From Pseudoips prasinana (taxonomy: Eukaryota; Arthropoda; Insecta; Lepidoptera; Nolidae): a DNA stretch of 64,000 bases. Shown piece by piece: positions 10,024 through 21,292 of this stretch. The notes beneath the pieces were generated by a model. It made no database searches, was not told where the DNA came from, and saw only the letters and a list, made by a program, of their open reading frames with translations. The position numbers were made by a program, and so were the translations under genes. Each line of letters begins with the position of its first letter. The first letter of the stretch is position 1. The stretch covers positions 7,936,001 through 8,000,000 of the forward strand of contig OX621237.1 of the NCBI GenBank assembly GCA_951640165.1, in the 5' to 3' direction.

Positions 10024-10885
10024 GGCAGTCAGCCTATAGGTGTTTGACCACCAAACTGATTTAATTTTCTGAGCATCTTCCTGCTTCGGAGGGATCACTT
10101 AGCTGTCGGTCCCGGTTGTAGTAGTTTTTTTTTTTTTTAACTCTATGTTTATTTGGGGGTTTTTATCTAAACAGATATGCCAACCCCATCGTGCCTTTTA
10201 CATTAAATAACATTAGAACTTAATATTATACTTTAACTACATTGAACAACTAAATATGTATATCTATTAATATAATTTGTGATAAGGGTGAAATGGAGTC
10301 ACAGATGTAGAACTGTTATTAAACGGCATAACTTTCTAGCACCTTCTGAAGTTGGTTGAGATAGTTGTAGTTTAAGGCGAGGTATTTTTATGCCATCGAC
10401 GATTTTAGGTGGCGAGGGGTGGGGGCGGCTCGGCGTGTAGTCATCTCGTTGGGAAGCGAGTGATTACATTATATTAATTGGGATAAACATTAATTTAATG
10501 AATAAAGGACTTAATTTGAAAAAAATATTGAGCAGGTACTCTGTAATTATTTAAAATAAATATTATTATATAAAAATAATTTGAAAAATAAGACTTTTGT
10601 CTATTAAATAATTTATACTTTTTATTTTGACCGTTTTCAGGATTTTATATGATCGAGTAAACTTTATTCTATCATGTAACCAATGAGCAAATTCTTTAGA
10701 TAATGTCTTTAGGTATATCACATATTTTTTTATAGAATCGTTATTAATTTCTAAATACCTCAAATATTTGTCCAAACAAACCAGTTTTTTCCGGTGACTT
10801 GCCTTAAAAAGCAGATGTTCACGACACGGCCTACTGGGCGGCTTAACCCTTAATGGGCCAATGGTATAATAGTGACCACCTCATT
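10024..10885 (+). repeat. Repeat-D copy split by a poly(T)-headed insertion
   Basis: 10024-10122 matches the first part of Repeat-D (GTTTGACCACCAAACTGAT, CTGTCGGTCCCGGTTGTAG) and 10828-10885 its last part (GGCCTACTGGGCGGCTT ... GTGACCACC). In intact copies (15433, 36222) these are about 60 bp apart. Here roughly 700 bp separates them, opening with a run of T at 10126, which suggests a minus-strand retroelement insertion. A GC-rich patch (ggcgaggggtgggggcggc, 10411-10429) lies inside the insert. Confidence 0.55.
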
Positions 10886-11308
10886 TTAAACTCTATTCTA
10901 TTGTAATAAGAGCTAAAACCAATGAATTATGAACATGCGTTACGCCCTATTAAGGGACAACTTTGATACTAGGGTAAACAGAAGATAACGTAAAAGCAGT
11001 TAGTTAAATTAGGTTAGTACTAAAATTATTCCGTAAGTACGAGTCTAAGCCACATGAATGTTCAGGCATGCAAAACCCACGTCAGATACAAGAGTTTACC
11101 GCTGATGTGTCTATTTTGATTTCACCACGGCTCGTGATCGAGAATCGTTTATTTATGTAGTAGCAAGTATATTTCAAAGCTAATGAGGAATGAGTGAAGC
11201 GGGAATAACGTATACGTATACCTATTTACTTCTTTTATTTATTCGTGTAAGAAATAGTTATCCTAATGTTAGTTGTTTAAGCGGTTCAGTAGGCCTCTGC
11301 CTGCACTC
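10886..11308. other. Stretch without recognisable feature
   Basis: Mixed-composition DNA; no coding frame or shared repeat recognised. Confidence 0.45.
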
Positions 11309-11632
11309 GCCTCGTTGGTCTAGCGGTAGCGTGTTCAACCGCAGAAAAAGTCCCGGGTTCTAATCCCGGGTCGGGCCAATAAGTGATTTTGGGATTTTTC
11401 CTTAAAAAGAAATTTCTCAGTATCAGCCCGAAGTCTGGAAGTTGGCGGTATCACACTCTGACCTCTTTCCAGTCGTGTCGCTAGTCGTCCCATCGGATAA
11501 TGAGAGTGATGGAATAGAAAGTGCCCCTGTGATTGCGCACACGCTTGTGCACTATAATATGTCCTGCGCAATTGGCTAATCTCCATTGAGAATGGCCGCC
11601 GTGGCCGAAATTCGGCCGGGAAGACATCATCA
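11309..11632 (+). mobile_element. SINE-B copy, full length
   Basis: tRNA-like head with A box (TGGTCTAGCGGTAGCG) and B box (GGTTCTAATCC, one change from consensus), then a body of about 260 bp ending CCGTGGCCGAAATTCGGCC and a short CAT-rich tail (gacatcatcag). The anticodon-arm analogue contains a deletion relative to other copies (cgcagaaaaagtcccgg). SINE-B is the most abundant SINE in the window. Confidence 0.85.
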
Positions 11633-11821
11633 GTAGAGCACTGACATGGTTTATCGTCTGTTGTCTTAAGACTAAAGACTTAACGTACCCTCCGATAGAA
11701 ATGGAACCACTTTTTCTGCAGTCAAGTATGTTTTGTATGACCAGCTGCCTTTGTACCGAAAATCACTGATGTTTATGAACCCGTGATGAAACTACTTATG
11801 AGTGCCTGAAGTTACTTAGAC

Positions 11822-11912
11822 TTAAGTAAGTGCATCAATACTCATAGGAATCGAACCCATGACCTGCGGCATGAAAAGCAAGTATCTAACAACCATGCCC
11901 AGCGGCCCGTTC
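11822..11912 (-). repeat. SINE-C head fragment
   Basis: The reverse complement has TGGTTGTTAGATACTTGC and the B box GGTTCGATTCC, the head of the SINE-C family seen complete at 27745. The body and tail are missing. Confidence 0.65.
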
Positions 11913-12674
11913 AATAGTAAAGTAATGTTGTAATAATTCACAAATGGTTTGTAATTGTCATAAGTGTAAGTCATGTGAGTTAAAACATTTCTATTCGAAG
12001 ACATTATTTTAAATAGAAAAAAAAATAGATAAAAGATAAACGACCACTTAACAAGACGTCTCAAAAAACAATCTAAAACCTTTTTCGGAACCCGAAAACT
12101 TAAGCAAAGGTGACCTTCCAAAGTAAATTGAATTCCAAAATATATATTCTTTTACAAACCGTTTTCGTTAAAAATATCTTAAGTAAATTTTGTTTTTATA
12201 ACGTCATCTACAACAAAAACTAACAAACCTCCTGTTGGCTCACTTTGTCCCCAAGAAGTAAGACAAATAGTTGGATAAAAGTCGAGTAAACGTTACTAAT
12301 GAAATAATAAATGGTTTTTCTCGAAAGAAACACGAAAGATCTAGAGTAAATGTGGAAAGTTGAGGAAATGAGTCTTTTAAGGAAACGTTTATGTAAAAAG
12401 ATAGGGTAGGTTGTTTAAGCAGTTTTTTGTTTGGATTACGCAAATGGGGACGGTAAATTGATTTATATGGATAATATAAAATATAAATAATTCAGTACTC
12501 TATCTTGAGAATGAACACGATGTTTTTATAAATGTTACCTCTGCACTCAAAAACGGGTTAACATTTTGAGGAGTGTTTGGATTTACAAAAGGACCAGATA
12601 AATGGAGCTATGATTAAAAATTTGAACTTAGAGAGTACTGAAATAAGTGCACCGATAGGATTAACTGAATTTAC
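11913..12674. other. AT-rich stretch without recognisable feature
   Basis: No gene or shared repeat recognised; open frames here lack coding character. Confidence 0.45.
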
Positions 12675-12684
12675 TAGATAAAAT

Positions 12685-12790
12685 CATCACAATATCAGCC
12701 GAAAGACGTCCAATGATGGAATTGTCCATCATTGGCCTCCCCCAAAGTATTGCCGGTCCTGCATTATCCGCATCCAGCAACTTCCAGCTT
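12685..12790 (-). mobile_element. 5'-truncated RTE-1 tail insertion with 10-bp target duplication
   Basis: TAGATAAAAT flanks the fragment (12675-12684 and 12791-12800). The insert is the reverse complement of the last 100 bases of RTE-1. It also holds a small perfect inverted repeat, CCAATGATGGA-attg-TCCATCATTGG, at 12711-12736, not found in the other copies. Confidence 0.8.
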
Positions 12791-12800
12791 TAGATAAAAT

Positions 12801-13228
12801 ACTGAGTGCTTTTCTGTTTAACTTACACTGAATCCTGACAGATTATCTAAATTTATTATTTTCCTTCTAACACATTCCGCCGTATACACTCCGCCGATAC
12901 AACAAAATTGGCCGGTCTCAAGAGCCGTCTCAAGACTACTCCTGCGGGTTTTAATTTTTTAAATTGAATGAATCGTAGAACATTCAATCTAAATTTGAAC
13001 AAACCCACCAAGCAAAGACGTGTGATTTAAACAAGTAATTATTTTTTAATGATAAATAAACTCTAGGGCAACGTCGGCGAGAATAAATTGCGTTTACAAT
13101 CTGTCATCTTTTCCGTCTGACGGCATCTTATACAGTTGTGGCCCGAGTTTTAATGATAGCGCTTTTAAACTTTGTGGCGTCATGTCATTTGTACGTTTAA
13201 ATGATATTAAATAGGCACTTAATAAAAA
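12801..13228. other. AT-rich stretch without recognisable feature
   Basis: No coding frame or shared repeat recognised. Confidence 0.45.
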
Positions 13229-13310
13229 ACTGGACAAGTGCGAGTCGAACTCGCACACGAAGGGTTCAGTACCATTATCTATAAAAACTATACTAAATTA
13301 AATGGAAAAT
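13229..13310 (+). repeat. Repeat-F fragment
   Basis: GACAAGTGCGAGTCGAACTC followed by GCACACGAAGGGTTCAGTAC is shared with 22736 and weakly with 43737. This GTGCGAGTCG-type repeat is widespread in insect genomes; class not determined. Confidence 0.6.
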
Positions 13311-13479
13311 ACATAAACTAAAATAAATGGATAACTTTTTTTAATGGCTACTTATAGAGATATATCTTGTGATTTTAAAGATCTTAAAAAATAAGGGAAT
13401 TTTACAGACTTATGGCATATTGGGACACTATCTTATTATAGACGGGTACGATTTGGCCATCATTCTTTATCAATATATA

Positions 13480-13640
13480 CTTGTGTTGTGGGAGATGCAG
13501 AAGAATCCTGAAGAACGCCATAGAACAGGCAGTAGCGTCTCTCTTTATACTATGGCCAATCCGTCTGCCAAACGTAGCGATTATGGCATACCTTCCTCGT
13601 CTTGTGGAAGACTTTTTCCAGCAGTGTCAGTGCATTCATT
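13480..13640 (+). repeat. Repeat-E fragment (LINE 3' coding remnant)
   Basis: CCAATCCGTCTGCCAAACGT and TTATGGCATACC match the same motif at 17400 (inverted), 40100, 52030 and 56130. Translated pieces (PSAKRSDYGI) suggest an old LINE C-terminus, but no full domain is visible. Confidence 0.5.
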
Positions 13641-14175
13641 ACATTTCTTGCAATATAGAAACATACAGATCCAAATGCAGTGCAAAAAACATGCAGTCTT
13701 CACCGTATATTATGTATTGTTATATAACTAATTTGTATTCAGTATATATGAATAAATAAAATTGAAATTTCATTTTGTAAATCGGGGGTTCCGAATCGCC
13801 CAATCCCTACTCTTAATATGCGGGCAGTATCCGGTGTAGGCAAAATTAGATAAATTTTACACGTAAGCTTCCTGCAATAAAATGCCTCGTGCCCGAGTGG
13901 GTTAAGTATGTTGAATTACGGGACTTAAATGGTAAGGGCCGGAGAATTAAGCCTCAGCTATTATAAGAAAAGGTGCGATGCTGAATTTTCTCTTTGTCCT
14001 GATAAAATTAGTAAGGAGAGTTGATGTAATTATGGAGCCCTGCTTTTGTTTCATTCTTTACTTATGTTCGTAATTTTATTAATGTTTATATGTATACGTA
14101 TATAATGTTTATATAGGTACGTATTTAAATCTCTGAAATTAAAAAACCTCACGATAAACACGTCCGATCAAAAAA

Positions 14176-14645
14176 TGATTTAAAATACCTAAGCAAAAGA
14201 TACCAACATAAAAATACCTAAGTTTAAAATACCGATCGGACTAAATATCTAATTTTTTAAATGTGTATATACATATAATACCAAAGTTAGATTCACACAC
14301 ATTTGAAATACCAAATGGTCAAAATACCTAAAATTTGATGACGCATTCGCCGGCCGCTGCCGCGCGACGCTCGCTTCGCTCGCTCGGCTCGCGCCTGGTG
14401 GCTCGCAGTTGAAATCTAACCTAACCTATACATGTGTACCTGAGATTTTGTGTTGCCTCGTTTTTTTTCTCACCGTAACCTTCAGTATGTAATCTGTGCC
14501 ATATTTATAATAAATAAATTATGTCTTTGCAACCATTAGGTATTTTGTTTTATTTATTTCAAATTTATGTATAACGATGCGTACCCTTTTAAACTTTAGG
14601 TATTTTGAATTTAAGTGAAACAACCATTAGGTATATTTATTTTAG
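14176..14645. repeat. Cluster of AAAATACCTAA motifs in both orientations around a GC-rich core
   Basis: AAAATACC-type motifs occur at 14182, 14211, 14227, 14305 and 14321 in one orientation and TTAGGTATTTT-type motifs at 14536, 14596 and 14627 in the other. Between them is a very GC-rich core, 14339-14402, with GCTCGCTTCGCTCGCTCGG. GTCCGATC (14162) and GATCGGAC (14232) are also inverted. The layout resembles subterminal transposase-binding repeats of a non-autonomous DNA transposon; no terminal repeat or target duplication could be fixed. Confidence 0.5.
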
Positions 14646-14721
14646 TTATTTTGAACGGAAGTTGAAGGTGGCAGGTTCGATCCTCGAATAAGACACATAT
14701 TATGCTGCATGCTGCATTTGA

Positions 14722-14968
14722 CAGACCGCTTTTCGGGGTTGGTAAATGCTTGCCTTTCACGCCACAGGTCGTGGTTTCGATTCCCACCCAGGACAGATAT
14801 TTGTCTGCATCAAGGTGTCTTTTTATCATGAGCCTGGGTTTAATTTACAAAAGAAAAGTAGTATGTATAGTACATCAGTAATTTGGTTTCCATAGTACTA
14901 GTTCTGCTTAGTTTGGGATCAGATGGCCGTGTGTGTATAATGTCCCAGGATATTATTATTATTACATA
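14722..14968 (+). mobile_element. SINE-C copy
   Basis: Head GGTTGGTAAATGCTTGCC with B box GGTTTCGATTCCC, body with ACAAAAGAAAAGTAGTATGT, and tail GTCCCAGGATATTATTATTA. The first bases of the head are degraded. A separate B-box-like GGTTCGATCCTC at 14674 is probably a second SINE scrap. Confidence 0.75.
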
Positions 14969-15432
14969 TTTCATTCCTATTTCCATTTCTATTCAGTCTC
15001 TCTCAGTTTAACCTACTGCTTTTTACCACGAAATTTACTCTAGGGACTGCTAAATGACCTTGAAACTCATTGGGAACCTGTAACTATGATAGTTACATCA
15101 GGTGTCACATTCTTAAATAGGACTTATGACTATAGTGCTACAAACTTAGCTGGCCCGGTGGCCAAAAGTAGAACTAACGACGCCAGTTGGAAATGTCAAT
15201 CGGCTGTTATTCCCTGACATTCCTGCCATTGATTGTGTGCATGACAACTTGTACTCCCGAGGCATTAAGATTAATTCTTCAATCTTCCAGTTCTTTTGTT
15301 TTACTCAAACTTTGTGGGCAAACAGTGCGGGAATGAAAACCGGGACTCTCCGACATAAAGGCTCGACTAGCACCTACCACGTATAGATAAAGAGGTTGTC
15401 AATACTAGAAAATATAGAGAAAACAAGATTAC
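14969..15432. other. Stretch without recognisable feature
   Basis: No coding frame or shared repeat recognised. Confidence 0.45.
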
Positions 15433-15665
15433 TTACTTACTTATCGTATGGGCAGTGGTTACCCTAGTGACAGAGTTCAAGCCACCATGTAGGCCTCTGA
15501 CATGGCTTAACGACTGTTTCATAATGGCTACAGCCGGGACCGACAGCTTAACGTGTCCTCCGAGGCACGGAGACGCTCAAAAATTAAACCACATTGGCGG
15601 CCACCCATCTATGGACTGACCGCGAGCCTAGTTGCTTAAGAACTTGCTCGCCAACCACTTACGGA
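15433..15665 (-). repeat. Repeat-D copy, minus strand
   Basis: Begins with TTACTTACTTACTTATCG (the reverse complement of a CGATAAGTAAGTAAG tail), then GGGCAGTGGTTACCC and the reverse complement of the Repeat-D body. A 4-bp-unit tail fits a LINE or SINE 3' end. Other copies at 19822 and 36222. Confidence 0.7.
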
Positions 15666-16139
15666 CTGGTAAGAGCATTTGGCTATGAGCGCCTCAAAAA
15701 AGACAAGACTTATTCGTAGTGATTTCTAGATTTATATAATTTATAATATACTAGATTTATAAAGTTTTGTGTTGAATTTTTATTCCAAATCAACTCAGGG
15801 AATCATAATTCCGACTGATCTGATTTTCAAATTAACCAGTTATTGTGTCTCTATCTAAATGTTAATATAAACGGCACATTTCCATTATATTTTACAAACC
15901 GTTCCACTATAATAAGGCTGCATTTCGATTTAGAAGAAATCTTTATTTAACTATTTGTTTGAAAGTAAATTTTTCGTCTCTTCGGCATGGCTTAAGCTAG
16001 GCGCTCGACTAGTCCAAATTTGGGTGTAGAAGAGAGTCAAGAGGATTAAATTCAGAATTTCTTCGTGCTTCCGAGGCCACTTTGAACTACCGGTCCCGGT
16101 TAGCTATATTAGAAGCCAAGAAAACAGCTGAACAATACT

Positions 16140-16425
16140 TACATACATACATAGACTCATATCTGTTTGTCAGAGAGGTTGGCAGCGACAACAGATTTTC
16201 TTTTATCACGATCTTTGCATACCTCTTATTTCTCGTTTACAGTCATTATATTATTCTTACATGCTCACCGGTTTAGGTTACTTCTGCATGACATGGCCTT
16301 TTTTGAGAACATCTGCGATTTGTTCAGGGAATGTTCTACGAGGTCATTCCCTTCCGGTTGTAACATTCACAAAGGCCAGGTATACTTCTTTTGTCGTTCT
16401 TCTTTTCATTCATACTTAAAATCAT
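16140..16425 (-). mobile_element. RTE-2 LINE 3' fragment
   Basis: The reverse complement encodes the RTE-2 C-terminal region ([21 protein letters not shown], here degraded) and ends in a (GTAT)n tail seen as catacatacatag at the left. ATACTTA at both edges (16136 and 16417) may be a 7-bp target duplication. Frame is broken. Confidence 0.65.
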
Positions 16426-16565
16426 CTCAGTATACCTTTTTCAACCTTGTACAAGGTTCACATCGTTGTACAGGATTTATTTATAACCACTTTACTTCTT
16501 GAACATAATATATTGACACTATATTGATACCAACTTGTTCCTCAAGATGACTTCCAAGCCTACCA

Positions 16566-16610
16566 CCACAATCAGATTTATGACGTCACAAGTCATAAAT
16601 CTCATTGTGG
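16566..16610. repeat. 19-bp inverted repeat
   Basis: Arms 16566-16584 and 16592-16610 (CCACAATCAGATTTATGAC) match with one mismatch around a 7-nt loop GTCACAA. Confidence 0.8.
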
Positions 16611-16874
16611 CCGCTATTTATAATCAAGTGAACTGCGAAGGAACAGCTCGTTTTGGTTGTTTACATACACGGAAGGGGAATGGGTTTAAGCACGCGATCT
16701 TGAAAGGTGTAGTTAAGTTTTATATATTTTGGTAGTTTTATATACATACCATATGTCGATGATGATGCGGTATTGGAAATTGGAATTTGGTTCATATTAA
16801 ATAGTGTTGCCGATTTCTGCCTTGGCTAATTTCGGCTTCGTCAGTCTGACTCAGTGGAGACTAGGCTCATCTCA

Positions 16875-17104
16875 TACTCATTATCATCATATCAGCCAAA
16901 GGACGTCCACTGCCGGACAAAGACCTCCCCTAAAGATCTCTTCAATTACCGGTCTTGCTCTATCCGCATCCAGCGATATCCAGCCCCTCACAAGATCATC
17001 GGTCCATCTGCCTGCCTGCCCACGCTCTGTCTTCTTTCAGCGGCCGTCTGCTCTACGAGTTAATATGTGCCCTGCCCAGTGCCACTTCAGCTTGGCTACT
17101 ACTA
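16875..17104 (-). repeat. RTE-1 LINE 3' coding fragment
   Basis: Reverse complement of ...RRADGR...RWTDDLV...GLRSLGEVFVRQWT-like RTE-1 sequence, the longest copy here, beginning (on +) with ATCATCATATCAGCC. Frame broken; older than the short copies with clean target duplications. Confidence 0.65.
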
Positions 17105-17348
17105 CTTAGGACATATTATATAATAAAGGACTGAGTCGAAAACAGGTATACTCTACAAATTTGATGGAATAGGTATCCATGACGGCAGTGGGAAGACAGA
17201 CAATCAATGACCAAAGCACAGCGTCGCTCAGAAATGATACCACTTTAGTAGTCTGTTTGCGTACCTATGTGGTTAACCTCACCGATTACTAACAGGTGCT
17301 CTTGCCATGACTAAGTGACCTCTACTTTATATCTATAAATATATATTA

Positions 17349-17575
17349 TATATCAGCAAAAGTACGTCCACTACTGGACAAAAGCCTAACCAACGAATGG
17401 GGGAATATGCCATAATCACCACGCTTGGCAGACGGCTTGGCAATCGCAGTTTGATGGTCATTGTTCACAGAAAAACGCTGCTGCCCGTTCTCTGGTAGGT
17501 ATTCCTTCCGACGATTTCTACGCCTCCCGCGGGATGAGATGGGGTGAGGATATTCTATGCCGTCACCTCTACTTT
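17349..17575 (-). repeat. Repeat-E copy, minus strand
   Basis: TATCAGCAAAAGTACGTCC, then the reverse complement of the region shared with 40021, 51906 and 56041 (GCCCGTTCTCTGG). Probably the 3' end of another LINE or a SINE family; ORFs are broken. Confidence 0.6.
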
Positions 17576-17593
17576 AATCCATTTACATTATTA

Positions 17594-17765
17594 CTAGCTG
17601 TACCCCGCGGTTTTACCTGCGTTAAACTTTATAAATTATAGCCTATTTGTTATCCAGGGAGTCAGCTAACTCCATACCAAATTTTATTAAAATCGCTCCA
17701 GCTGTTTAGGCCTGAAGAAGTAACAAACACACTCACATACTTTCGCCTTTATATTATTCGTGTGA
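17594..17765 (-). mobile_element. Non-autonomous Helitron-type element, 172 bp
   Basis: On the minus strand it begins TCACACGAATAATATAAAGG and ends ...GGTAAAACCGCGGGGTACAG then CTAG. The GC hairpin lies about 10 bases before CTAG, and the element sits between host A and T, as expected of Helitrons (5' TC, 3' CTRR, A/T target). A sister element of the same subfamily is at 22070. Confidence 0.7.
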
Positions 17766-18154
17766 TTAATAATATACTTCTCGTGGTTATGTTAACATAA
17801 ATATATATTTGAATAGTAGTTACAAAGATGTGTATTTTTTTTTTATAAATAGATTTATGTTGCACATAACAGGAATAATTTAGTAACAATAAATAAAGAT
17901 CAAACAGTAATAAACTGAAGGTTTGCTAACAGACGGTGTCACAACGAGAACGGCTACAATTTATTACTCACATTACGTGTTACCGAAATATAGGTAGACA
18001 AATATTTTAGTTCAAATGAGTTATTGTGAAAGTACACGCGAATAAACAAAACCTATTTCGTGTATGTGCCCCAATAGTGTATGTACCTTTCAGGAGTGAG
18101 TAGTAGTAAAAATAAATAAACAAAGAACGTTTTTCTTTCCTATATGAATCACAT
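17766..18154. other. AT-rich stretch without recognisable feature
   Basis: No coding frame or shared repeat recognised. Confidence 0.45.
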
Positions 18155-18620
18155 TCGAAAGCCTTGAGATCCATTAACAATCAGCGGTTAAAAATACCGA
18201 CGCACTCCACAAAGTTTCTTGATAACGCATTTGTTGTACAAGGTGCTCGTTTGTGGAATGCGTTGCCATTGTTTATTAGGCGTGCACAATCACCAACTAC
18301 ATTCCAAAGACTTGTTAAGGATCACTATTTGAATACTACATAGTTCACATAATGACACATATTATTATTATGAACGTACATATAATTAGTAAGTAGGTAT
18401 ATATAGTTTTAAGTATGGTACAAATAGTACCTTATAATATAGTACTTTGTACACTTGCAACTGCCCCATCTCTGTAACTCCTTTCTCCTTTCACTACCTA
18501 GGTTGCCTGGAAGAGATCACACTTTGTGATAAGGCCGCCAATTGTACTATAATAATTTCTATGTTGTCGCTTTGTATTATTTCTTAAGGTGTACAATAAA
18601 GAGTTTATCTATCTATCTAA
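18155..18620 (+). pseudogene. LINE C-terminus and 3' end with TCTA tail
   Basis: 18155-18343 reads 62 residues open to a TAG stop: SKALRSINNQRLKIPTHSTK, then FVVQGARLWNALP, a motif common to the C-termini of Jockey/CR1-like LINEs, then TTFQRLVKDHYL. It is followed by a 3' untranslated region with AATAAA (18595) and a TCTATCTATCTA tail at about 18607-18619. This is a 5'-truncated insertion; no start codon is present. Confidence 0.7.
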
Positions 18621-18805
18621 TATATTCCTTACAAAAAGCTCATACGAAGTGGCATGTCACTTTAATTAGATCCCATAATCTTAATAAAAAAAATTACTCG
18701 TAAACTAAGAGTGGTAACTACGGCAAACGCTCTACATGGCGACGTCATGAAAATCTTTGAGGGGAGATCTTAGTCCAGTGGTGGATGATATTAGGCGTAT
18801 CGGGA

Positions 18806-19030
18806 CTAGTCTATCCCTCTTACCTGCCTCTGCAACTCCTGTAAGCCAAGATCAACAGTGGCACACAATGAAATGACACTGAGCTGTCCCTAGGAATCGC
18901 TTTAACTTTATTGGATCCCGCAACGAATTTAATCAGAAAGAAACAATGAGGACTTAGAAAATGATTAGTTCCACTTCCCTCCAGAGCAAAGCGAAAGACA
19001 GAATAATTTAATGAGACTAGAGCCTCATTA
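18806..19030 (+). repeat. Repeat-H copy
   Basis: CTCTTACCTGCCTCTGCAAC, GATCAACAGTGGCACACAAT and TTGGATCCCGCAACGAATTT are shared with 52195-52345. This copy lacks an internal piece (gcggtgaagctcaggcat) present at 52270. Not classified. Confidence 0.6.
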
Positions 19031-19442
19031 AACGAGAGAATTGCAACTAGAGAAGCCAGCTGCAAATGCACTGAGAGTCAATTTTAATTTGATTCCATTC
19101 AATTTTAATATGATTCCAATAGTAGGTAATAGTAAAAACGAGGATGTAATGGTAAAAACGCTGAAACACAGAAGTTGTTCCTTGTTGCTACAAGATCCGC
19201 ATAATAACCTACTCCAGATATAAAGCTTATGATGATAAAGTGTTGTGCAATTCTGCTGATTATATACCATTTTAAGTTAAAACAATTCGCAAAGAAACAT
19301 GTTATAGGTCTACCACCACTAATACCTATTAAATAAGTATGTAGCAATGAGAACATGACCTTTAACAAAGCAGTAATACATGAGTCCAAAAAATGATGCA
19401 TTATGTGGTTTGTATCTTATTACCTATATATAAAGTCTGTTA

Positions 19443-19512
19443 TTGTGGAGATCTTTGGGGGAGGCCTTTGTCCAGCAGTGGACGTCTTTCGGCTGATATG
19501 ATGATGATGATG
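19443..19512 (+). mobile_element. 70-bp RTE-1 tail insertion with 11-bp target duplication
   Basis: AAAGTCTGTTA flanks it (19432-19442 and 19513-19523). The insert is only the last 70 bases of RTE-1, including GGACGTCTTTCGGCTGATAT and the (ATG)n tail. Extreme 5' truncation with an intact duplication. Confidence 0.85.
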
Positions 19513-19821
19513 AAAGTCTGTTACTTACTTCGATAATTATTCCCAAAGACACTACTTGGCACTATTTCCCAAAGGAAGCTATATTACTTCCCGGCACAGG
19601 TATACTATAATAAAGCTAGTTTAATCCTCGACATTACTTATTCATCTTTGGACTTTATAATGATTCAATAAATATAAATATCATACACACTCGAAACGTC
19701 GACTTATCGAAATTCGAAATAAGTTCACGTCATCCAATATAATTTCTATAAAAGAGTTGCGGATCTCACATACAGTTGCTCTTACTGGCCCCTAAGTGAT
19801 CGGTGAGGTTAAGTACCTAAC

Positions 19822-19975
19822 ACGCGGTCAGTCCATAGATGTGTGACCGCCAAAGTGGTTTAATTTCTGAGCGTATCCTTGCTTCTTAAGGCACGTTAAC
19901 CTGACGGTTCTAGTGTACTGGGTACTGGGCGGCTTGAACCACTTTGACTATGGTAACCACCGCCCATACGATAGT
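19822..19975 (+). repeat. Repeat-D copy
   Basis: GCGGTCAGTCCATAGATGTG through CGCCCATACGATAG, homologous to 36222 and 15433, with diverged middle. Confidence 0.65.
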
Positions 19976-19985
19976 CTATGGGCTG

Positions 19986-20560
19986 TACTAAAACTTGTTT
20001 CTCAATTCTTTTTTAAAGTTTACCATTGAGAATGGACAAATTGCAACATGACCGTTGTTTGTGTGTAGTCTGTTGGACTATATACAAAGGTCCAGACTAA
20101 ACTTCCAAAAACATCGGCAGACACGTTAATCTTTTATCATGTGCTTATAAAATGTTTGCACCTATTTATCAAATACCAGTATAGTTGAATACTGTAATCA
20201 ATGAACCTAATAGCCTCACCGCAGAATCATAAATCCAATAAACATCAATCTTTCCCGTAAGCATGATAAAATAAAAATAAACAGATAGTTATTTTAGAAA
20301 AATAATCGTGTACCCAAAATAATATTCGCATGTGCGATGAGAATACAACAGCAAAAAAGTTTTAACACAGATTTCTTTTATATTGATATAGTAGTTATAG
20401 GGATATTAAAATTTCATAAGTGACATGTCCCCCCTAAGCACCCTCGGTGTTTCTAATCACCCCGTTTTACTGTATTTCGAGAGTTACGGTACAAATGAAA
20501 TCAAAAAATGAAAAAAAAATAAAATTTATGATGATTTTTGTACCTAATTTATACGTAGAA
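19986..20560. other. AT-rich stretch without recognisable feature
   Basis: No coding frame or shared repeat recognised. Confidence 0.45.
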
Positions 20561-20579
20561 CTAGATACTACCTCTGTGT

Positions 20580-20690
20580 TGAAGAGAAGTCCGCGGGAGG
20601 TGAGTTTCAGATGGTGCATTTCCGACATACCCACTTTGCGGGTAAAATGCATAGGCATTTCCCCTGTGTTGCAAAAAGAGACCTAATTAC
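20580..20690 (+). repeat. Fragment related to the 8926-9203 retroelement
   Basis: CCGACATACCCACTTTGCGGG and CATAGGCATTTCCCC are a diverged version of the minus strand of 8935-9000. GC-rich relative to surroundings. Confidence 0.45.
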
Positions 20691-21083
20691 GTAGATATAT
20701 ATACCAATCAAATGTTTCACAAGCAAATTATTATGATTATACTTCTACATGAGCAAGAAATTTGAACATTGTAGAAGATTCACAAAGAATCATGATTAAA
20801 TATAGTTTCATCTAAAATACATATTTATTTTTTTACCGACTTTATATGAAATGAAATTTATTCAGCACTTGGGTATTAACATACACTTGTACTTGTCAAG
20901 GTCACAATGCAGTACATAAACATAGTGGATAGTATAAAAGTGGCAAAAAAAAATAATTTGTCCGTCCGTGCGGTTTGTTTTATCGCATATATTTTCTGAA
21001 ATCCTTAAATACGAGTAAATAACAAGTTACTAATCTATTATTTTGAAATTTAGTTCTACTATATTAAAATTAAAGAATGGAAG

Positions 21084-21292
21084 ACGAAAGCAAAAAGACG
21101 AAATTCTAAATGAGGGTGTGATCACATGCACGGGATCACCGATCACGCGTTAATGGGTCAAAGCGACCCTCGCCGCTGAGGAACCTACCCTAGCTAGCCT
21201 GCGGCTTTCTCTAGCTACCTAGGTGGACGACCCGGAGAAGAAAGCCACAAAGAAACTCCGGGCTTGCTTTTTTCGTCTTCTTTTGCTTTCAG
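21084..21292. repeat. GC-rich segment bounded by an inverted repeat
   Basis: Left GAAAGCAAAAAGACGAA and right TTCGTCTTCTTTTGCTTTC are imperfect inverted copies enclosing about 170 bp that are far more GC-rich than the flanks (e.g. TAGGTGGACGACCCGGAGAA). Could be a small DNA element or a GC-rich repeat with a chance inversion; no coding capacity was recognised. Confidence 0.45.

Noticed and set aside
14530..14645. Telomeric TTAGG repeats
   Set aside because: TTAGG appears only within the longer TTAGGTATTTT motif and never in tandem.
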